This document shows, piece by piece, positions 37,472 to 45,349 of a stretch of DNA of 64,000 nt (the stretch's first letter is position 1; every line of letters begins with the position of its first letter). Position numbers and translations under genes: made by a program. The notes under the pieces are model-generated. The model did no database searches. It worked only from the letters and a program-made list of their open reading frames with translations, and was not told the origin of the DNA. Source of the stretch: Thiocapsa imhoffii (GTDB lineage: Bacteria > Pseudomonadota > Gammaproteobacteria > Chromatiales > Chromatiaceae); NCBI RefSeq assembly GCF_016583985.1, contig NZ_NRSD01000010.1:62001-126000 (forward strand). Direction: 5' to 3'.

Positions 37472-37589
37472 GGATCAACGCCCTCCCCCTACCCGTCTCT
37501 TCACTTCCTCCCCGTCTGTTCGGATCGTCCCTCCTTGCAACTTGGCGGGGCGGATGGTCGGCGGAACCAAGATTTGGTCCGCTACGGCA

Positions 37590-38080
37590 TTCCTGCGCAG
37601 ACGCTCCGGGGTCGCCGCCTTCGCGATCCCCGGTCCGTTGTCGCGGATAGTCAGCCAGGCGACCCCGCCGTTGCGACCAGCCTTGACCGACAATCGGGGT
37701 GGCTCCGGGGTCGTCTGCATGGCATCCAAGGCGTTTTGCACCAGGTTCATGAGCACCTGATGAATATGACCGGGATGGCCCTCCACCATCAACTCATCGG
37801 GCAGGTCGAGCGTCGTTACCAGCTCCCGCTGAGCTCCTTTCGTCATCCAGTGCAGCGCGGTCGCGATCAGATGAACCAGATCGAAGCGTGTCGAGTCGCC
37901 TTGCTGCCCAGAGGAGAAGCAGCGTCGATCCTGGACCAGATCCCGGACCCGTTCAGCACCCTTAAGGGTCCCTTTGATGAGGGGATCGAGGTCGAGCAAG
38001 AGCCGATCGATCCGCAACTCGCTCTTCAACGCCTGGAGTTCGGGAGAGGGTCCATCGGCGTCGACCGCCGCGCATTGACA
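37590..38080 (-). pseudogene. Sensor histidine kinase fragment
   Basis: Read leftwards: LIKGTLKGAERVRDLVQD (after the lost phospho-His helix), HPGHIHQVLMNLVQNALDAM (N box) and LTIRDNGPGIAKAATPERL (G1 box), as in the ATP-binding domain of sensor kinases. It ends abruptly after PERL where FDPFFTTK would be expected, and the sensor part and H box are missing. It is fused at its 5' side to the RES fragment. No response regulator nearby. Confidence 0.8.
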
Positions 38081-38084
38081 TCCT

Positions 38085-38262
38085 CGCCGCCCTGAAGGAC
38101 GGCGGTCACCTCATCCAACGACAGGTACAGCGCCTCGACGCCTTCTCGGTTGAAGCGCCCGCCTCGGGTTGCAGCGCCTGCGCCGCTGGTTGGCCGGCTG
38201 GCCCACTGCGGGCTAAGCGCCCGGAATAACGTGCTGCCGGGGGGCAGATCGCAGAGGATCAA
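38085..38262 (-). pseudogene. RES-domain toxin, N-terminal fragment
   Basis: Starts at TTG 38262 (MILCDLPPGSTLFRALSPQW). LFRALSPQWASRP, GAGAATRGGRFNREGVEALYLSLDE is the RES signature (conserved Arg and the GGRFN..G..ALYLS block). RES toxins are NAD-degrading enzymes of about 150 residues; only the first 45 remain here before it runs into the kinase scrap. The TTGA overlap with the antitoxin remnant is the usual operon coupling. Confidence 0.8.
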
Positions 38263-38456
38263 CCGACGAACCCGGTGCCGATGGACTCCAGGTAGCCGAT
38301 CGCATCCGCGGTCCGGCCTTCCTGTACCAGTTGCAACAGGGTCTTGTGACGGAACGCGGGAATGGGTTCGTTCTTGACCAGGAAGATGGCGCGTTGCGGG
38401 TCCGGCTGCACCGCCGCCGCGGCCGACAACACGCGCATCAGGTCACGCAGTGCGGA
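38259..38456 (-). pseudogene. Xre/MbcA/ParS-like antitoxin fragment (partner of RES)
   Basis: The end of the frame reads DLMRVLSAAAAVQPDPQRAI, FLVKNEPIPAFRHKTLLQLV, QEGRTADAIGYLESIGTGF, like the toxin-binding domain of DUF2384 antitoxins (FxNEPIPxFxxxT...L). It overlaps the RES start. The N-terminal half is replaced by other DNA (opposite-strand phosphoribosyltransferase-like scrap), so it is not a full gene. Confidence 0.65.
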
Positions 38457-38647
38457 TATACCCAGGCGGCTTCGTGGTGATCGAGCTTGCCGCACAGCGC
38501 GCCAAGGAGAACCTCGACACCCACGGTTGTCTCTCCCGGTTTCTGGGGCCGGATGTGGCACTGGTGCCGATGCCCCGAAGTTCACTGATCAAGGAGGTCG
38601 CGGGTCGGATCACCTATCGTCAAGGTCACCTGCATCGCGACCCCTAA
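38450..38647 (+). pseudogene. Phosphoribosyltransferase-like gene fragment
   Basis: GGFVVIELAAQRAKENLDTH, GCLSRFLGPDVALVPMPRSSL has the VPMPRS element often seen in ComF/phosphoribosyltransferase-like proteins. It lacks the later PRPP loop and breaks after about 60 residues. It is one of four gene scraps crowded between 37.6 and 38.7 kb. Confidence 0.45.
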
Positions 38648-38697
38648 AGCCCGGACGTCTCGGCTTGGTCCGATAACCTGCGCATGCGCTATCATAA

Positions 38698-38713
38698 CTA
38701 TACTTTTATACAG
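38698..38713 (+). promoter_or_regulatory. Probable LexA (SOS) box upstream of umuD
   Basis: CTATACTTTTATACAG is near-palindromic and close to the gammaproteobacterial SOS box CTGT-N8-ACAG. It lies 80 bases before the umuD start, so UmuD is probably induced by DNA damage. Confidence 0.6.
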
Positions 38714-38793
38714 CTCAGGTCATCCCTCATGTCTCGATCCGATGTTGTCGTCCGTGCCGTAAGCCCAGCGCGGTTTGATCCGGTGCGTCCGGC

Positions 38794-39219
38794 ATGCCGA
38801 TGATCATGCACGCCTGCACGCGCGATCCACCGCCCTGCCCGCTCCCGCTCTTCCAGTCGCGCATCCCGGCCGGCTTTCCCTCACCAGCGGATGATGAGCT
38901 CGAAGGGACCATCGATCTGAACGAGCAGTTGATCCGCCATCCAGCAGCGACCTTCTTCCTGCGGGTGAAGGGCGATTCCATGATCGGCGCCGGTATCCAT
39001 GACGGTGATCTGGTCATCGTGGACCGTGCGCTCAATGCGAAGTCGGGGTCGATCGTGGTGGCCGCGGTTGATGGTGAGCTGACCCTGAAGCGGCTGAAGA
39101 TCGCCGGTGGTCGGGTCTGGCTGGTGCCGGAACACTCCGACTTTGCGCCGCTGGAGCTCCGCGGCGAGATGGACCTGGTGGTCTGGGGCGTGGTCGCCCA
39201 TGTCGTGCATTCGTTTTGA
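38794..39219 (+). CDS. umuD: UmuD-like SOS mutagenesis protease
   Basis: 142 residues. The self-cleavage site is Ala26-Gly27 (IPAGFPSPADD); the catalytic Ser62 lies in VKGDSMIGAG and Lys99 in ELTLKRL, 37 residues apart as in E. coli UmuD. The ending (VVWGVVAHVVHSF) also fits UmuD. The start at 38794 gives normal length. An earlier ATG at 38730 (MSRSDVVVRAVSPARFDPVR) has a UmuD-like look but is in another frame and stops, so the native start may have been lost by a one-base change. There is no umuC downstream. It may work with a polymerase V elsewhere. Confidence 0.85.
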   Translation: MPMIMHACTRDPPPCPLPLFQSRIPAGFPSPADDELEGTIDLNEQLIRHPAATFFLRVKGDSMIGAGIHDGDLVIVDRALNAKSGSIVVAAVDGELTLKRLKIAGGRVWLVPEHSDFAPLELRGEMDLVVWGVVAHVVHSF

Positions 39220-39386
39220 TCTCAGACCCGCTTGGCCGCTGTGAGGCGTGGCACGGGCAGCACGGCGTTTGGCTGTCCCAGGCCGTTGATTCTGCTAGTC
39301 TTGAACCGTTCCAAACAGGGGTGTAAGCTCAATCTCGTGAGAGCCGTGACAGCCGAACACAAAACGCGAACTTTCGCGAGCCGAAG
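39220..39386. other. Possible leader of the mini CRISPR-like array
   Basis: About 165 bases without a gene before the two repeats at 39387-39494. No strong promoter recognised. Confidence 0.25.
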
Positions 39387-39494
39387 GTTCGAATCAGAGA
39401 CCCGTTCTAAAGGGGATTAAGACAGCGAAATCCGTGTTTCCCAAATTTTTGGGAAACTGTTCGAATCAGAGACCTGTCCCAGTGGGATGAAGAC
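39387..39494 (+). CRISPR. Two-repeat CRISPR-like mini array
   Basis: Repeat 1 (39387-39423) and repeat 2 (39459-39494) both start GTTCGAATCAGAGACC and end in GGGAT(T/G)AAGAC, 36-37 bases, separated by a 35-base unique stretch containing TTTCCCAAATTTTTGGGAAA. Size, spacing and GAC ending are those of a CRISPR array. A similar 36-base repeat (GTTCGGTAAAGAGACCC...GGGGATTGAGAC) closes the large array at 51053-51088, and both are followed by the same type of hairpin. The spacer being palindromic is unusual. No cas gene adjoins it. Probably a decayed array. Confidence 0.6.
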
Positions 39495-39522
39495 GGCGCC
39501 AACGGGCGCCGTTTTGCGTTGA
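39495..39522 (+). terminator. Hairpin with T-run after the mini array
   Basis: GGCGCC-AACG-GGCGCC is a perfect stem followed by GTTTTGCGT. A close match (GGCGCCCATCAGGTGCCGTTTTGCGT) follows the 51 kb array. Confidence 0.7.
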
Positions 39523-39635
39523 TGCCGAAGCGGACGGGTGAATCCTGGTCGCGATGGCGCTTCTCGGGGGGACAACGCACAGGGCACTGATTGCACTCTG
39601 GACCGTCTCTTAGCCAAGGTGCTTTGGGCGATCCC

Positions 39636-40178
39636 TTAGCGCTCCAGCGGCAACCGCTTTGCGAGCAGATCCCATTTCTTCAGGTTGAACTCACCCTCGC
39701 TGAGCACGCCTTCGCGCTCCAGCGCCTTCAAGCCGCGCAGCAGCTGGATCAGGTCCTGGACCCCGGAAGGTGCGCCGGTGAGCCGTTGCTTGAGTCGCGC
39801 AAGTTCCGCGTCGGAGAGGATGCCCTCGCGGTGCAGTGTGGCGAGCGCGGTGAGTTCGTTGGCGAGGCTGACAGGGGTGCTTGAAACACCCGTGTAGATG
39901 GCGTCGAGGTCGTTGCGGATGGCCATCTCGTCGAGTGGGGGCCGGCGCGGTTTCGTGTGCCGGTCGTTGTCCTGCTGGACGGCGGCGGCAAGGTCACGGC
40001 CTCGCTGGAGGGCCGCTTGGCGCAGGGTGGTGTTGGTGGGGTCGGCGGCCAGGGCCTCGAGGGCGTCTCGATAGGCCGCCTTGGCGACCGCGTAAGCCTG
40101 GCGCTCGGCAAAGGCTTTGAGGATCGCGAGCGCGAGGAACGCGCCGAGGATAAGCCAAACCCAGATGCTGCTTTCCAT
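39636..40178 (-). CDS. Membrane-anchored protein with SHOCT-like modules
   Basis: 180 residues. MESSIWVWLILGAFLALAIL is one N-terminal membrane span. A helical region follows and then two short SHOCT-like modules: ELTALATLHREGILSDAELARLKQRL and RGLKALEREGVLSEGEFNLKKWDLL, each with the L..L...G.(L/I)(S/T)..EF...K pattern. SHOCT motifs are thought to mediate oligomer or partner contacts. No neighbour indicates a pathway. Intact. Confidence 0.75.
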   Translation of the reverse strand: MESSIWVWLILGAFLALAILKAFAERQAYAVAKAAYRDALEALAADPTNTTLRQAALQRGRDLAAAVQQDNDRHTKPRRPPLDEMAIRNDLDAIYTGVSSTPVSLANELTALATLHREGILSDAELARLKQRLTGAPSGVQDLIQLLRGLKALEREGVLSEGEFNLKKWDLLAKRLPLER

Positions 40179-40277
40179 ATTGCTGTTCCTGTTTCCGCGG
40201 GCCAGCCGTCGTCTTGCAAATGAGTCGTTGCTCCCGCTTGGGGTGGCCGGCCGTGCGGGTGTCGGGCATGTTCCGCA

Positions 40278-40970
40278 TCACCCGATGGGCAAGCCCGCTT
40301 CGGCGATCGCCGCAATCAGCTCCGGCCCCTCGTTGCGCACGTTTCCGACCGCCCGCGTGACTGGGTGGAGCGCGAGCCGCTCGTCCGGACAGGGGCCGAG
40401 CAGGTTGCTCGTGGTCTCGGGCGTACCCGCCGGATCGAGCCAGCGGGCCACCGCTTCGGGGGCGAGAATCACCGGCATTCGTTCATGGAGCGGCCGAACC
40501 CGTCCGTTGGCCGCGGTGGTGACGATGGTGAAGCTGTCGATGATCTCGTCGTCTTCGGTTCGTGTCCAGCGTTCCCAGAGACCAGCAAAGGCCAGAAGGA
40601 TGCCGTCGGAGGCATGGATGTAGAACGGCTGCTTCCCCTCGGGACGCTTCGCCCATTCGTAAAACCCGTCGGCCGGAACGATACAGCGACGCTTGCGGTA
40701 GGCCGTGCGGAACGAGGGTTTCTCGGCCAGGGTCTCGGCGCGAGCGTTGATCAGACGGCTGGCGATCGTCTCGTCTTTCGCCCAACTCGGGAGCAGACCC
40801 CAGCGCAGCGCATGGATGACCCGCTCGCCGCTCGGGCGTTGGCGGATGACCGGTAACCACTGCAGTGGCGCGGCGTTGTAGCGAGGATGGTGTTCGCTGA
40901 TCTCAACGGTGGCCGTGAAGACCTGCGCCAGGACCTCGGGCGTGGTGAACTGGACATAACGACCGCACAT
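40278..40970 (-). CDS. SRAP/HMCES-family protein (YedK-like)
   Basis: 230 residues. MCGRYVQFTTPEVLAQVF: Cys2 becomes the N-terminal catalytic cysteine after Met removal and forms a thiazolidine with abasic sites in single-stranded DNA. Further family marks are PRYNAAPLQWLPVIR, RWGLLPSWAKD, INARAETLAEKPSFRTAYRKRRCIVPADGFYEW and ERMPVIL (catalytic-pocket Asn, Glu and His-containing blocks). Protects abasic sites at replication forks. Lies 1.1 kb from umuD and next to a YebG-like remnant, giving a small cluster of DNA-damage genes. Confidence 0.94.
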   Translation of the reverse strand: MCGRYVQFTTPEVLAQVFTATVEISEHHPRYNAAPLQWLPVIRQRPSGERVIHALRWGLLPSWAKDETIASRLINARAETLAEKPSFRTAYRKRRCIVPADGFYEWAKRPEGKQPFYIHASDGILLAFAGLWERWTRTEDDEIIDSFTIVTTAANGRVRPLHERMPVILAPEAVARWLDPAGTPETTSNLLGPCPDERLALHPVTRAVGNVRNEGPELIAAIAEAGLPIG

Positions 40971-40991
40971 GCGACGACTCCGGGCTAGGTC

Positions 40992-41220
40992 TCAGGTCCG
41001 CACCACCGTCAGGGGCGCGGCTGGCTCCTCCGCAGGGGCCGGGGCAGCGTTCCACTCCACCGGCTTGCCCTTGAGGATCAGTTCCACCGTGCGGGCATGG
41101 CGTGCCAGATGCTCGGCGTTTTCCAGAATCCGGTCATCGGCATCGGCGGCCTTCTTGTCAGCAGTGCGCAAGCGTTCGACTCCCACGGCGGTCTTTGACG
41201 ATATATTCGACCGTGATCAT
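40992..41220 (-). pseudogene. YebG-like SOS protein, frameshifted
   Basis: Read leftwards from ATG 41220: MITVEYIVKDRR, then after a one-base frame change VERLRTADKKAADADDRILENAEHLARHARTVE. The combined sequence resembles YebG (small SOS-induced protein: a beta strand, then an xKKEADAxDRxLxxAE helix). The two halves are in different frames around 41183. Either a recent mutation or a sequencing error. The match is of moderate strength. Confidence 0.4.
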
Positions 41221-41296
41221 GGTCGGGTCCAGTGGCGGGATGCGTGATAAGTATCATCCCATTGATTGAACGCTTCCGGGCGCTGGGCGACCGCGC
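41216..41296. repeat. Dispersed ~80-bp repeat, copy 1
   Basis: GATCATGGTCGGGTCCAGTG, GCGGGATGCG, AGTATCA(T/C)CCCAT and GGGCGCTGGGCGACC are shared with 49249-49333. It starts at the YebG-like start codon here and before the short-chain dehydrogenase remnant there. Confidence 0.75.
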
Positions 41297-41325
41297 CCAG
41301 CCATGCCTCTCGAGCAAGGTGATGC

Positions 41326-41538
41326 GTGTCCTCGATTCTGGAACGGATTCTGAGCGATGCGGCGCAGTTTGGTAGCGCTCGGGTCCAGTTCCTGGAGTTA
41401 CTGATCACCCAAAAGCTCAAGGCGCTCTATCCCGATGACGACCGGCTGGACGCAGTGCGGGATTTGCTCGGGGAGCAACTCACCCACCCGGAAGCCACTC
41501 AGCGGATAAGCTCTGGTCGGTGGGTGAGAGGGCGGTGA
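41326..41538 (+). CDS. Short hypothetical protein, doubtful
   Basis: 70 residues, MSSILERILSDAAQFGSARVQ, helical with KLKALYPDDDRLDAVRDLLGEQL, from GTG/ATG-like start 41326. Its last 12 codons are provided by the dispersed repeat at 41500. No domain recognised and no good ribosome binding site. May be a remnant of a longer gene. Confidence 0.3.
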   Translation: MSSILERILSDAAQFGSARVQFLELLITQKLKALYPDDDRLDAVRDLLGEQLTHPEATQRISSGRWVRGR

Positions 41539-41553
41539 GTCGGCCCGCGCTTG
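41500..41553. repeat. Dispersed ~54-bp repeat, copy 1
   Basis: AGCGGATAAGCTCTGGTCGG, GAGGG, GTGAGTCGGCCC and CGCTTGC shared with 44156-44210. In both places it sits at the end of a reading frame. The palindrome GCAAGCTTGC follows at 41636-41645. Confidence 0.75.
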
Positions 41554-41810
41554 CGGATCTGTGGCCGGCGCTCTGGTTTGGCCAGTGGACGCATGTTGGT
41601 CAGGGCACGGCCTTTGGGTTGGGGGGTATCGGCTTGCAAGCTTGCAGGAGTCCGACAGATGAGGAAACGGTTGGAGAATCTGCCGCATGGAGACCTTGAT
41701 GACACACGATGACCGCTTGGCCGCTTATACGGCGCTGGCGATCGATCAGCTGGAACATTTGCACTGAGACCCGCTTGTAGGTCTTGGGGCTTTTGCGAGA
41801 GGAAGAGAAG

Positions 41811-42104
41811 ATGCGTAAGCAACACGATGCGTTCGTTCCGGCTGAGATCCCGTTCACTGGGAACATGAAAGACTGGGCGACGCGGGTGATCTACCGGGGG
41901 TACGGCGATCAGCTGACCGAGATCGTGGTGGAGAATGTCAGGAAGGATCTCCCCAAGAAAATGCGCCCGGGTTACAAGCCGAACCTGCCGCTGATTCGCT
42001 CGCAGCTTTACCACTCCATGCAGGAGAACGGGTGGTCGCAGAAGGAGGTGGAAATGATGGGGTTCACGCCGAAAGCCACGCCGAGAGTCAGGGGGGGGCG
42101 ATGA
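41811..42104 (+). CDS. Hypothetical protein overlapping a thymidylate-kinase fragment
   Basis: 97 residues, ATG 41811 with AGGAAGAG upstream. MRKQHDAFVPAEIPFTGNMK, a soluble protein (TRVIYRGYGDQLTEIVVENV, PNLPLIRSQLYHSMQENGWS). It overlaps the next gene by four bases (ATGA-type), so the two formed an operon, perhaps with the radical-SAM gene beyond the inserted repeat. Not recognised. Confidence 0.55.
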   Translation: MRKQHDAFVPAEIPFTGNMKDWATRVIYRGYGDQLTEIVVENVRKDLPKKMRPGYKPNLPLIRSQLYHSMQENGWSQKEVEMMGFTPKATPRVRGGR

Positions 42105-42340
42105 TGCGGACCGGAAAACTGATCGTCCTCGAGGGAATCGACGGCAGTGGCAAAAGTACGCAGGCGGTGGAGGCGGCTGAGTACCTGCGCAGCAGAGGAC
42201 AGCCAACGTTGCTGGTCCGGGAACCCGGAGGGAGCGCGCTGGCGGAGGAGATCCGGCAGCAGGTGCTGGGCAGCTGGGACATGAGTCGGGCCACGAAAGC
42301 CTCGCTGATGCGGGCCACCGGTCACAATTTGTTTGCGTGA
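42101..42340 (+). pseudogene. tmk: dTMP kinase-like N-terminal fragment
   Basis: MMRTGKLIVLEGIDGSGKST is the thymidylate kinase start (P-loop GIDGSGKST), followed by AVEAAEYLRSRGQPTLLVREPGGSALAEEIRQQVL (the REPGG substrate loop). It is cut after about 75 residues by the dispersed SNase repeat; full enzymes have about 210. The original gene was probably accessory rather than the housekeeping tmk, judging by its partners. Confidence 0.8.
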
Positions 42341-42930
42341 TTGTCTAGCCGACATGCCGGATTCGGCGAGGTGTTCACATCACGTGCAAATTCGCTCCTG
42401 GCGCACGCATGCCCCACTGATCCTCCGCACGCTCACCCGCCTGACCGTCTACCCTAAAAGGCACCCATATTCGTTGTCCGGGGTGCCTCGTGCCGGTTTC
42501 GCTGCTTCGCTCGATCCTCGTTTTTGCTCTCCTCTCCCTGCTGTTCTTGTCTCTCGCCAACGCCGATCGCCTCTCGGGCCAGGTCGTGCGTGTCCTCGAT
42601 GGCGATACCGTTGAGATCCTTGATGCCAATCGGCGCACCCAGCGATTTCACAGCGGGCTCTCGCAAGCTTGTGAAGCCAGGCAAGCGGGGGCCATGACCT
42701 CATGATGATGGCTCGCGGTGGGGGCCGGAGGGCCAGGGAGACAGGGATGTCACACCGCATTCCTCGCGGTGATCGACCAGGCGAGCGCTATCCTGCACGC
42801 GCGGTCAGCGGTGTATCGTCACGCCCTGGGTCGCAAACTGATGGTCAGAGTGTGGCGGCGCCCTCGCCGAGCCGATCAAGACCAGTGCCGACGGCGTCTT
42901 CATTCCCGTGCATAACGGACTGTCATGGCC
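42317..42930. repeat. Dispersed repeat carrying a truncated nuclease gene, copy A
   Basis: Homologous to 51145-51604 plus 52183-52342 (copy B has about 580 extra bases between). Shared start TGATTGTCTAGCCGA, shared gene fragment and shared end TCAGAGTGTGGCGGCGCCCT. A shorter, more diverged piece is at 49052-49165. The copies flank the CRISPR array. Confidence 0.85.
42490..42705 (+). pseudogene. Thermonuclease (SNase-like) N-terminal fragment, copy A
   Basis: GTG start at 42490. MPVSLLRSILVFALLSLLFL is a signal peptide; RLSGQVVRVLDGDTVEILDA is the opening of the staphylococcal-nuclease fold with the Asp of the calcium site. Homology ends after RRTQRF, well before the catalytic Arg/Glu, so it is inactive. 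Copy B at 51319-51534 breaks at the same place, which means the truncated form was what was copied. Confidence 0.8.
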
Positions 42931-43030
42931 GTACGCGCACGGTGGAGCATGCGGCTGGAGCAGTCAGGCCATTCGCCAGAGTGCATGGGACTCGGTTTTC
43001 GCCTGGGGGGATGCGTGTTGAGAGGTGGTG

Positions 43031-44111
43031 ATGCAGCTGACGATTGATTGGTCGGTCACGGTAGCCGAGGTTTGTTTATTCCTCGTTGAGGGGGAAGACC
43101 CACTGCCGGAGCTCGTCGCCTTGGAATACGATTTGAGCCAGGGGCCGCGACCGATCCGCGCCATCGCGTTGCAGGCAAAGGGTTTATCCCCTCCACAACG
43201 CGACCGTCTGATGCGCCTAAGCTACCATGAGGGCGCTCCGGGCTGCTTCACCAAAACCATCCCGACACGCCGCGCGGTGCGGTTCTCCATGACCGAGAAA
43301 TGCAACTACAGGTGCTTCTTCTGTCACGAAGAAGGTCTGGAGATGGCGCGCGTTCGCCAGGATGCTCACGAGCAGCAGGTCTTCCGTGTGCTCGATCAAC
43401 TGAAGGCGCTCGGCTACAACGATGTCACCTTCACGGGCGGTGAACCACTGCTGAAATGGAAGCAGATGGTGTCTTACCTGAATTATATGCGGCGGATCGA
43501 TTACCGACCGGATATCAAGGTCGTCAGCAACGGGCTGGCCTTGCGACAAGAGTTCCTGGACGTGTTGCAGGATGATCCCGGTCGCATTCGCTTCAATATT
43601 TCCATGCACAGCCTCGATCCGGTCCTGCATGACCGGATCATTCACCAACTCTCCGATCGTCCGTCGCGAAGGCATCAGGATCTGACCCGCATTCAGGCTC
43701 GGCGATGGATCGCCGGCATTTACGGCCTTCGAGTACGTGCATAAGTTGGCGCGCAACAGCTACGACCATCATGCGATGGCCATTCTGCAGCACCACCGCA
43801 TCGATCCCGACGGTTCAGGGCGCATGGACACGGCATTCGAGTGCGACGGCGCGCGCGTGGCGTCGGTCGACGCCTATGTCGCGGAGATGGAGCGCCAGGG
43901 TTTCGCGGTCATCCTGAAAGCGGACTGGACAATCGATTACTACGCGGCGTTGGGGGCGTGCACGTCCGCTCTGACCATCAGCATCGGCACCACGCCTGGA
44001 CGTTCCGCGGCGTTGCTGCGCAGCAACCGCCCACTCCTCGGCGCACCCGTTCCACTTCGCACCTTGACGCAGACGGTCCCCGCTTGGCTGGCGGAGGGCG
44101 ACGCTGAGTGA
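43031..44111 (+). pseudogene. Radical SAM protein, frameshifted
   Basis: ATG 43031 with GAGAGG upstream. The cluster C91-x3-C95-x2-C98 (EKCNYRCFFCHEEG) and FTGGEPLL (SAM-binding) show a radical SAM enzyme of the MoaA type; NGLALRQEFLDVL and FNISMHSLDPVLHDRI follow. Near 43697 the frame changes: the continuation FEYVHKLARNSYDHHAMAIL to VPAWLAEGDAE runs in the next frame to the TGA at 44109-44111. The second part has no domain I recognise. It follows a hypothetical gene and tmk fragment in the same direction, so the group may once have modified a nucleotide. Reaction unknown. Confidence 0.7.
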
Positions 44112-44125
44112 TCCGTGGTGCGCGA

Positions 44126-44452
44126 TCACCGACGGACGCTCACCACCCCGCCGGTCAGCGGATAAGCTCTGGTCGGCGGGTGTGAGGGTGGTGAGTCGGC
44201 CCACGCTTGCTTGATCGCGAGGATCGCGCCGTAGGTCAACAAGGCGCCCACGGCCACCACCGACGCCACCGGCACCACCACGGGTGCGGCCACGATCGTG
44301 GTCGTGGTGGTGGTGAAGCCGAGCAAGCCGGCCAGACCGCCGGCCGGGACGGTGGTGGTCACCGCCGTGGGGATCGTGGCGATGGTGAGGGTTCCGGCTC
44401 CGGTGGAGCCGAGCGTGGCGGTCACGGCGGTCAGCAGGGCTTTTGCATTCAT
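44126..44452 (-). CDS. Small Ala/Thr/Val-rich hydrophobic protein
   Basis: 108 residues from ATG 44452 with GGGAGA upstream. Starts MNAKALLTAVTATLGSTGAG and is hydrophobic with stretches such as TVPAGGLAGLLGF and VVVPVASVVAVGALLTYGAI, likely two membrane spans with glycine hinges. Its last 30 residues (SPPSHPPTRAYPLTGG) come from the dispersed repeat at 44156-44210. Small hydrophobic proteins like this can be holin- or pore-like, but no family is recognised. It faces away from csx16. Confidence 0.45.
   Translation of the reverse strand: MNAKALLTAVTATLGSTGAGTLTIATIPTAVTTTVPAGGLAGLLGFTTTTTTIVAAPVVVPVASVVAVGALLTYGAILAIKQAWADSPPSHPPTRAYPLTGGVVSVRR
44156..44210. repeat. Dispersed ~54-bp repeat, copy 2
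   Basis: Second copy of the element at 41500-41553, differing at a few bases. Confidence 0.75.
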
Positions 44453-44709
44453 TGAGGTGTCTCCCGGGTTGATCTTCCAAGCAATGACCGTGTCAGCGAC
44501 CCGGTGATTAAACCGTACAGGGGGCATTGCGTCGGCGATGGCAAGCTTGTGACGGCGCTGAGGGGTGCTGTGGGGTGTTGTCTTCCGGCACACTGCACCA
44601 GGTGTCGGTGGCGTGCCGCTCGGGGATTGGTGCCTAGCCATCTGGGCGCGGCCTCGACCAAGGGCCGATCGATGCCTCGTCCTACCGAATTGAAGGAGCT
44701 CTGACGACC

Positions 44710-45006
44710 ATGACGACCTACTTTGTTTCCCGCCATCCCGGTGCCCGCGACTGGGCTGCGGAGGAAGGCCTCACCGTCGATGCGGTGATCGATCACCTTG
44801 ATCCGGCGATCATCGAACCCGGGGACATCCTCATCGGCTCGTTGCCGGTGAACCTCGCGGCCGAGGTTTGCGCGCGCGGGGCGCGTTATCTGAACCTCTC
44901 ACTCGATCTGCCGGCCGCCTGGCGTGGGGTGGAACTCTCCGCCGAGCAGATGCGGGCTTGCGGGGCGCGCGTCGAGGAATATCGCATTCAGCGACTGTCG
45001 ACCTGA
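44710..45006 (+). CDS. csx16: Csx16, CRISPR ring-nuclease-type protein, copy 1
   Basis: 98 residues, ATG 44710 with AAGGAG upstream. MTTYFVSRHPGARDWAAEEG, VDAVIDHLDPAIIEPGDILI, GSLPVNLAAEVCARGARYLN, LSLDLPAAWRGVELSAEQM is the Csx16 (VVA1548, TIGR02620) family. These small proteins are tied to type III CRISPR loci and, as I recall, have been reported to degrade cyclic oligoadenylate, switching off CARF effectors. It precedes the Card1-like gene. A second, diverged copy is at 62411. Confidence 0.9.
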   Translation: MTTYFVSRHPGARDWAAEEGLTVDAVIDHLDPAIIEPGDILIGSLPVNLAAEVCARGARYLNLSLDLPAAWRGVELSAEQMRACGARVEEYRIQRLST

Positions 45007-45349
45007 TCGGGTCCATGACGGTGGCGACCGGCGAGCAGCGTCGGCCAGACCAAGGGTGCCTCGAGTTGCGACAACGGGTACCCGCTCGAGCGGTTCATCT
45101 GGCGCCACGGCGCACAACGCCTGGATCACGTCCGCATGACAGGCGCTCGCTCCCGGTGTCGTGCTCGTGGATTCTCCCCTCGAATGACCTCGATCATTGG
45201 CCGCTGGCGTCTGTGGGTTGATCCTGTGCGATGCCTCCCAGGCAGTCGCGCGCGCTGCGTGCCGGCGCAAGTTTGCAACGACGGCAATCGGAGGCCAGGG
45301 GCATCGTGATCATTGCGATTGCCGAAGAGCCATTGGGTGCCGCAGCAAG

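Larger units (their letters stand above)
36935..37540. repeat. Long dispersed repeat with a small gene, copy 2
   Basis: Second copy of the repeat at 26435-27045. It begins close behind the brxE start and ends beside the histidine-kinase fragment. The small gene and its upstream 100 bases are nearly identical between copies. Confidence 0.8.

Noticed and set aside
39380..39400. GGTTCGAATC, the T-arm consensus of tRNA genes
   Set aside because: No matching T stem, anticodon or acceptor arms around it; the sequence is the start of the CRISPR-like repeat and occurs again at 39459.
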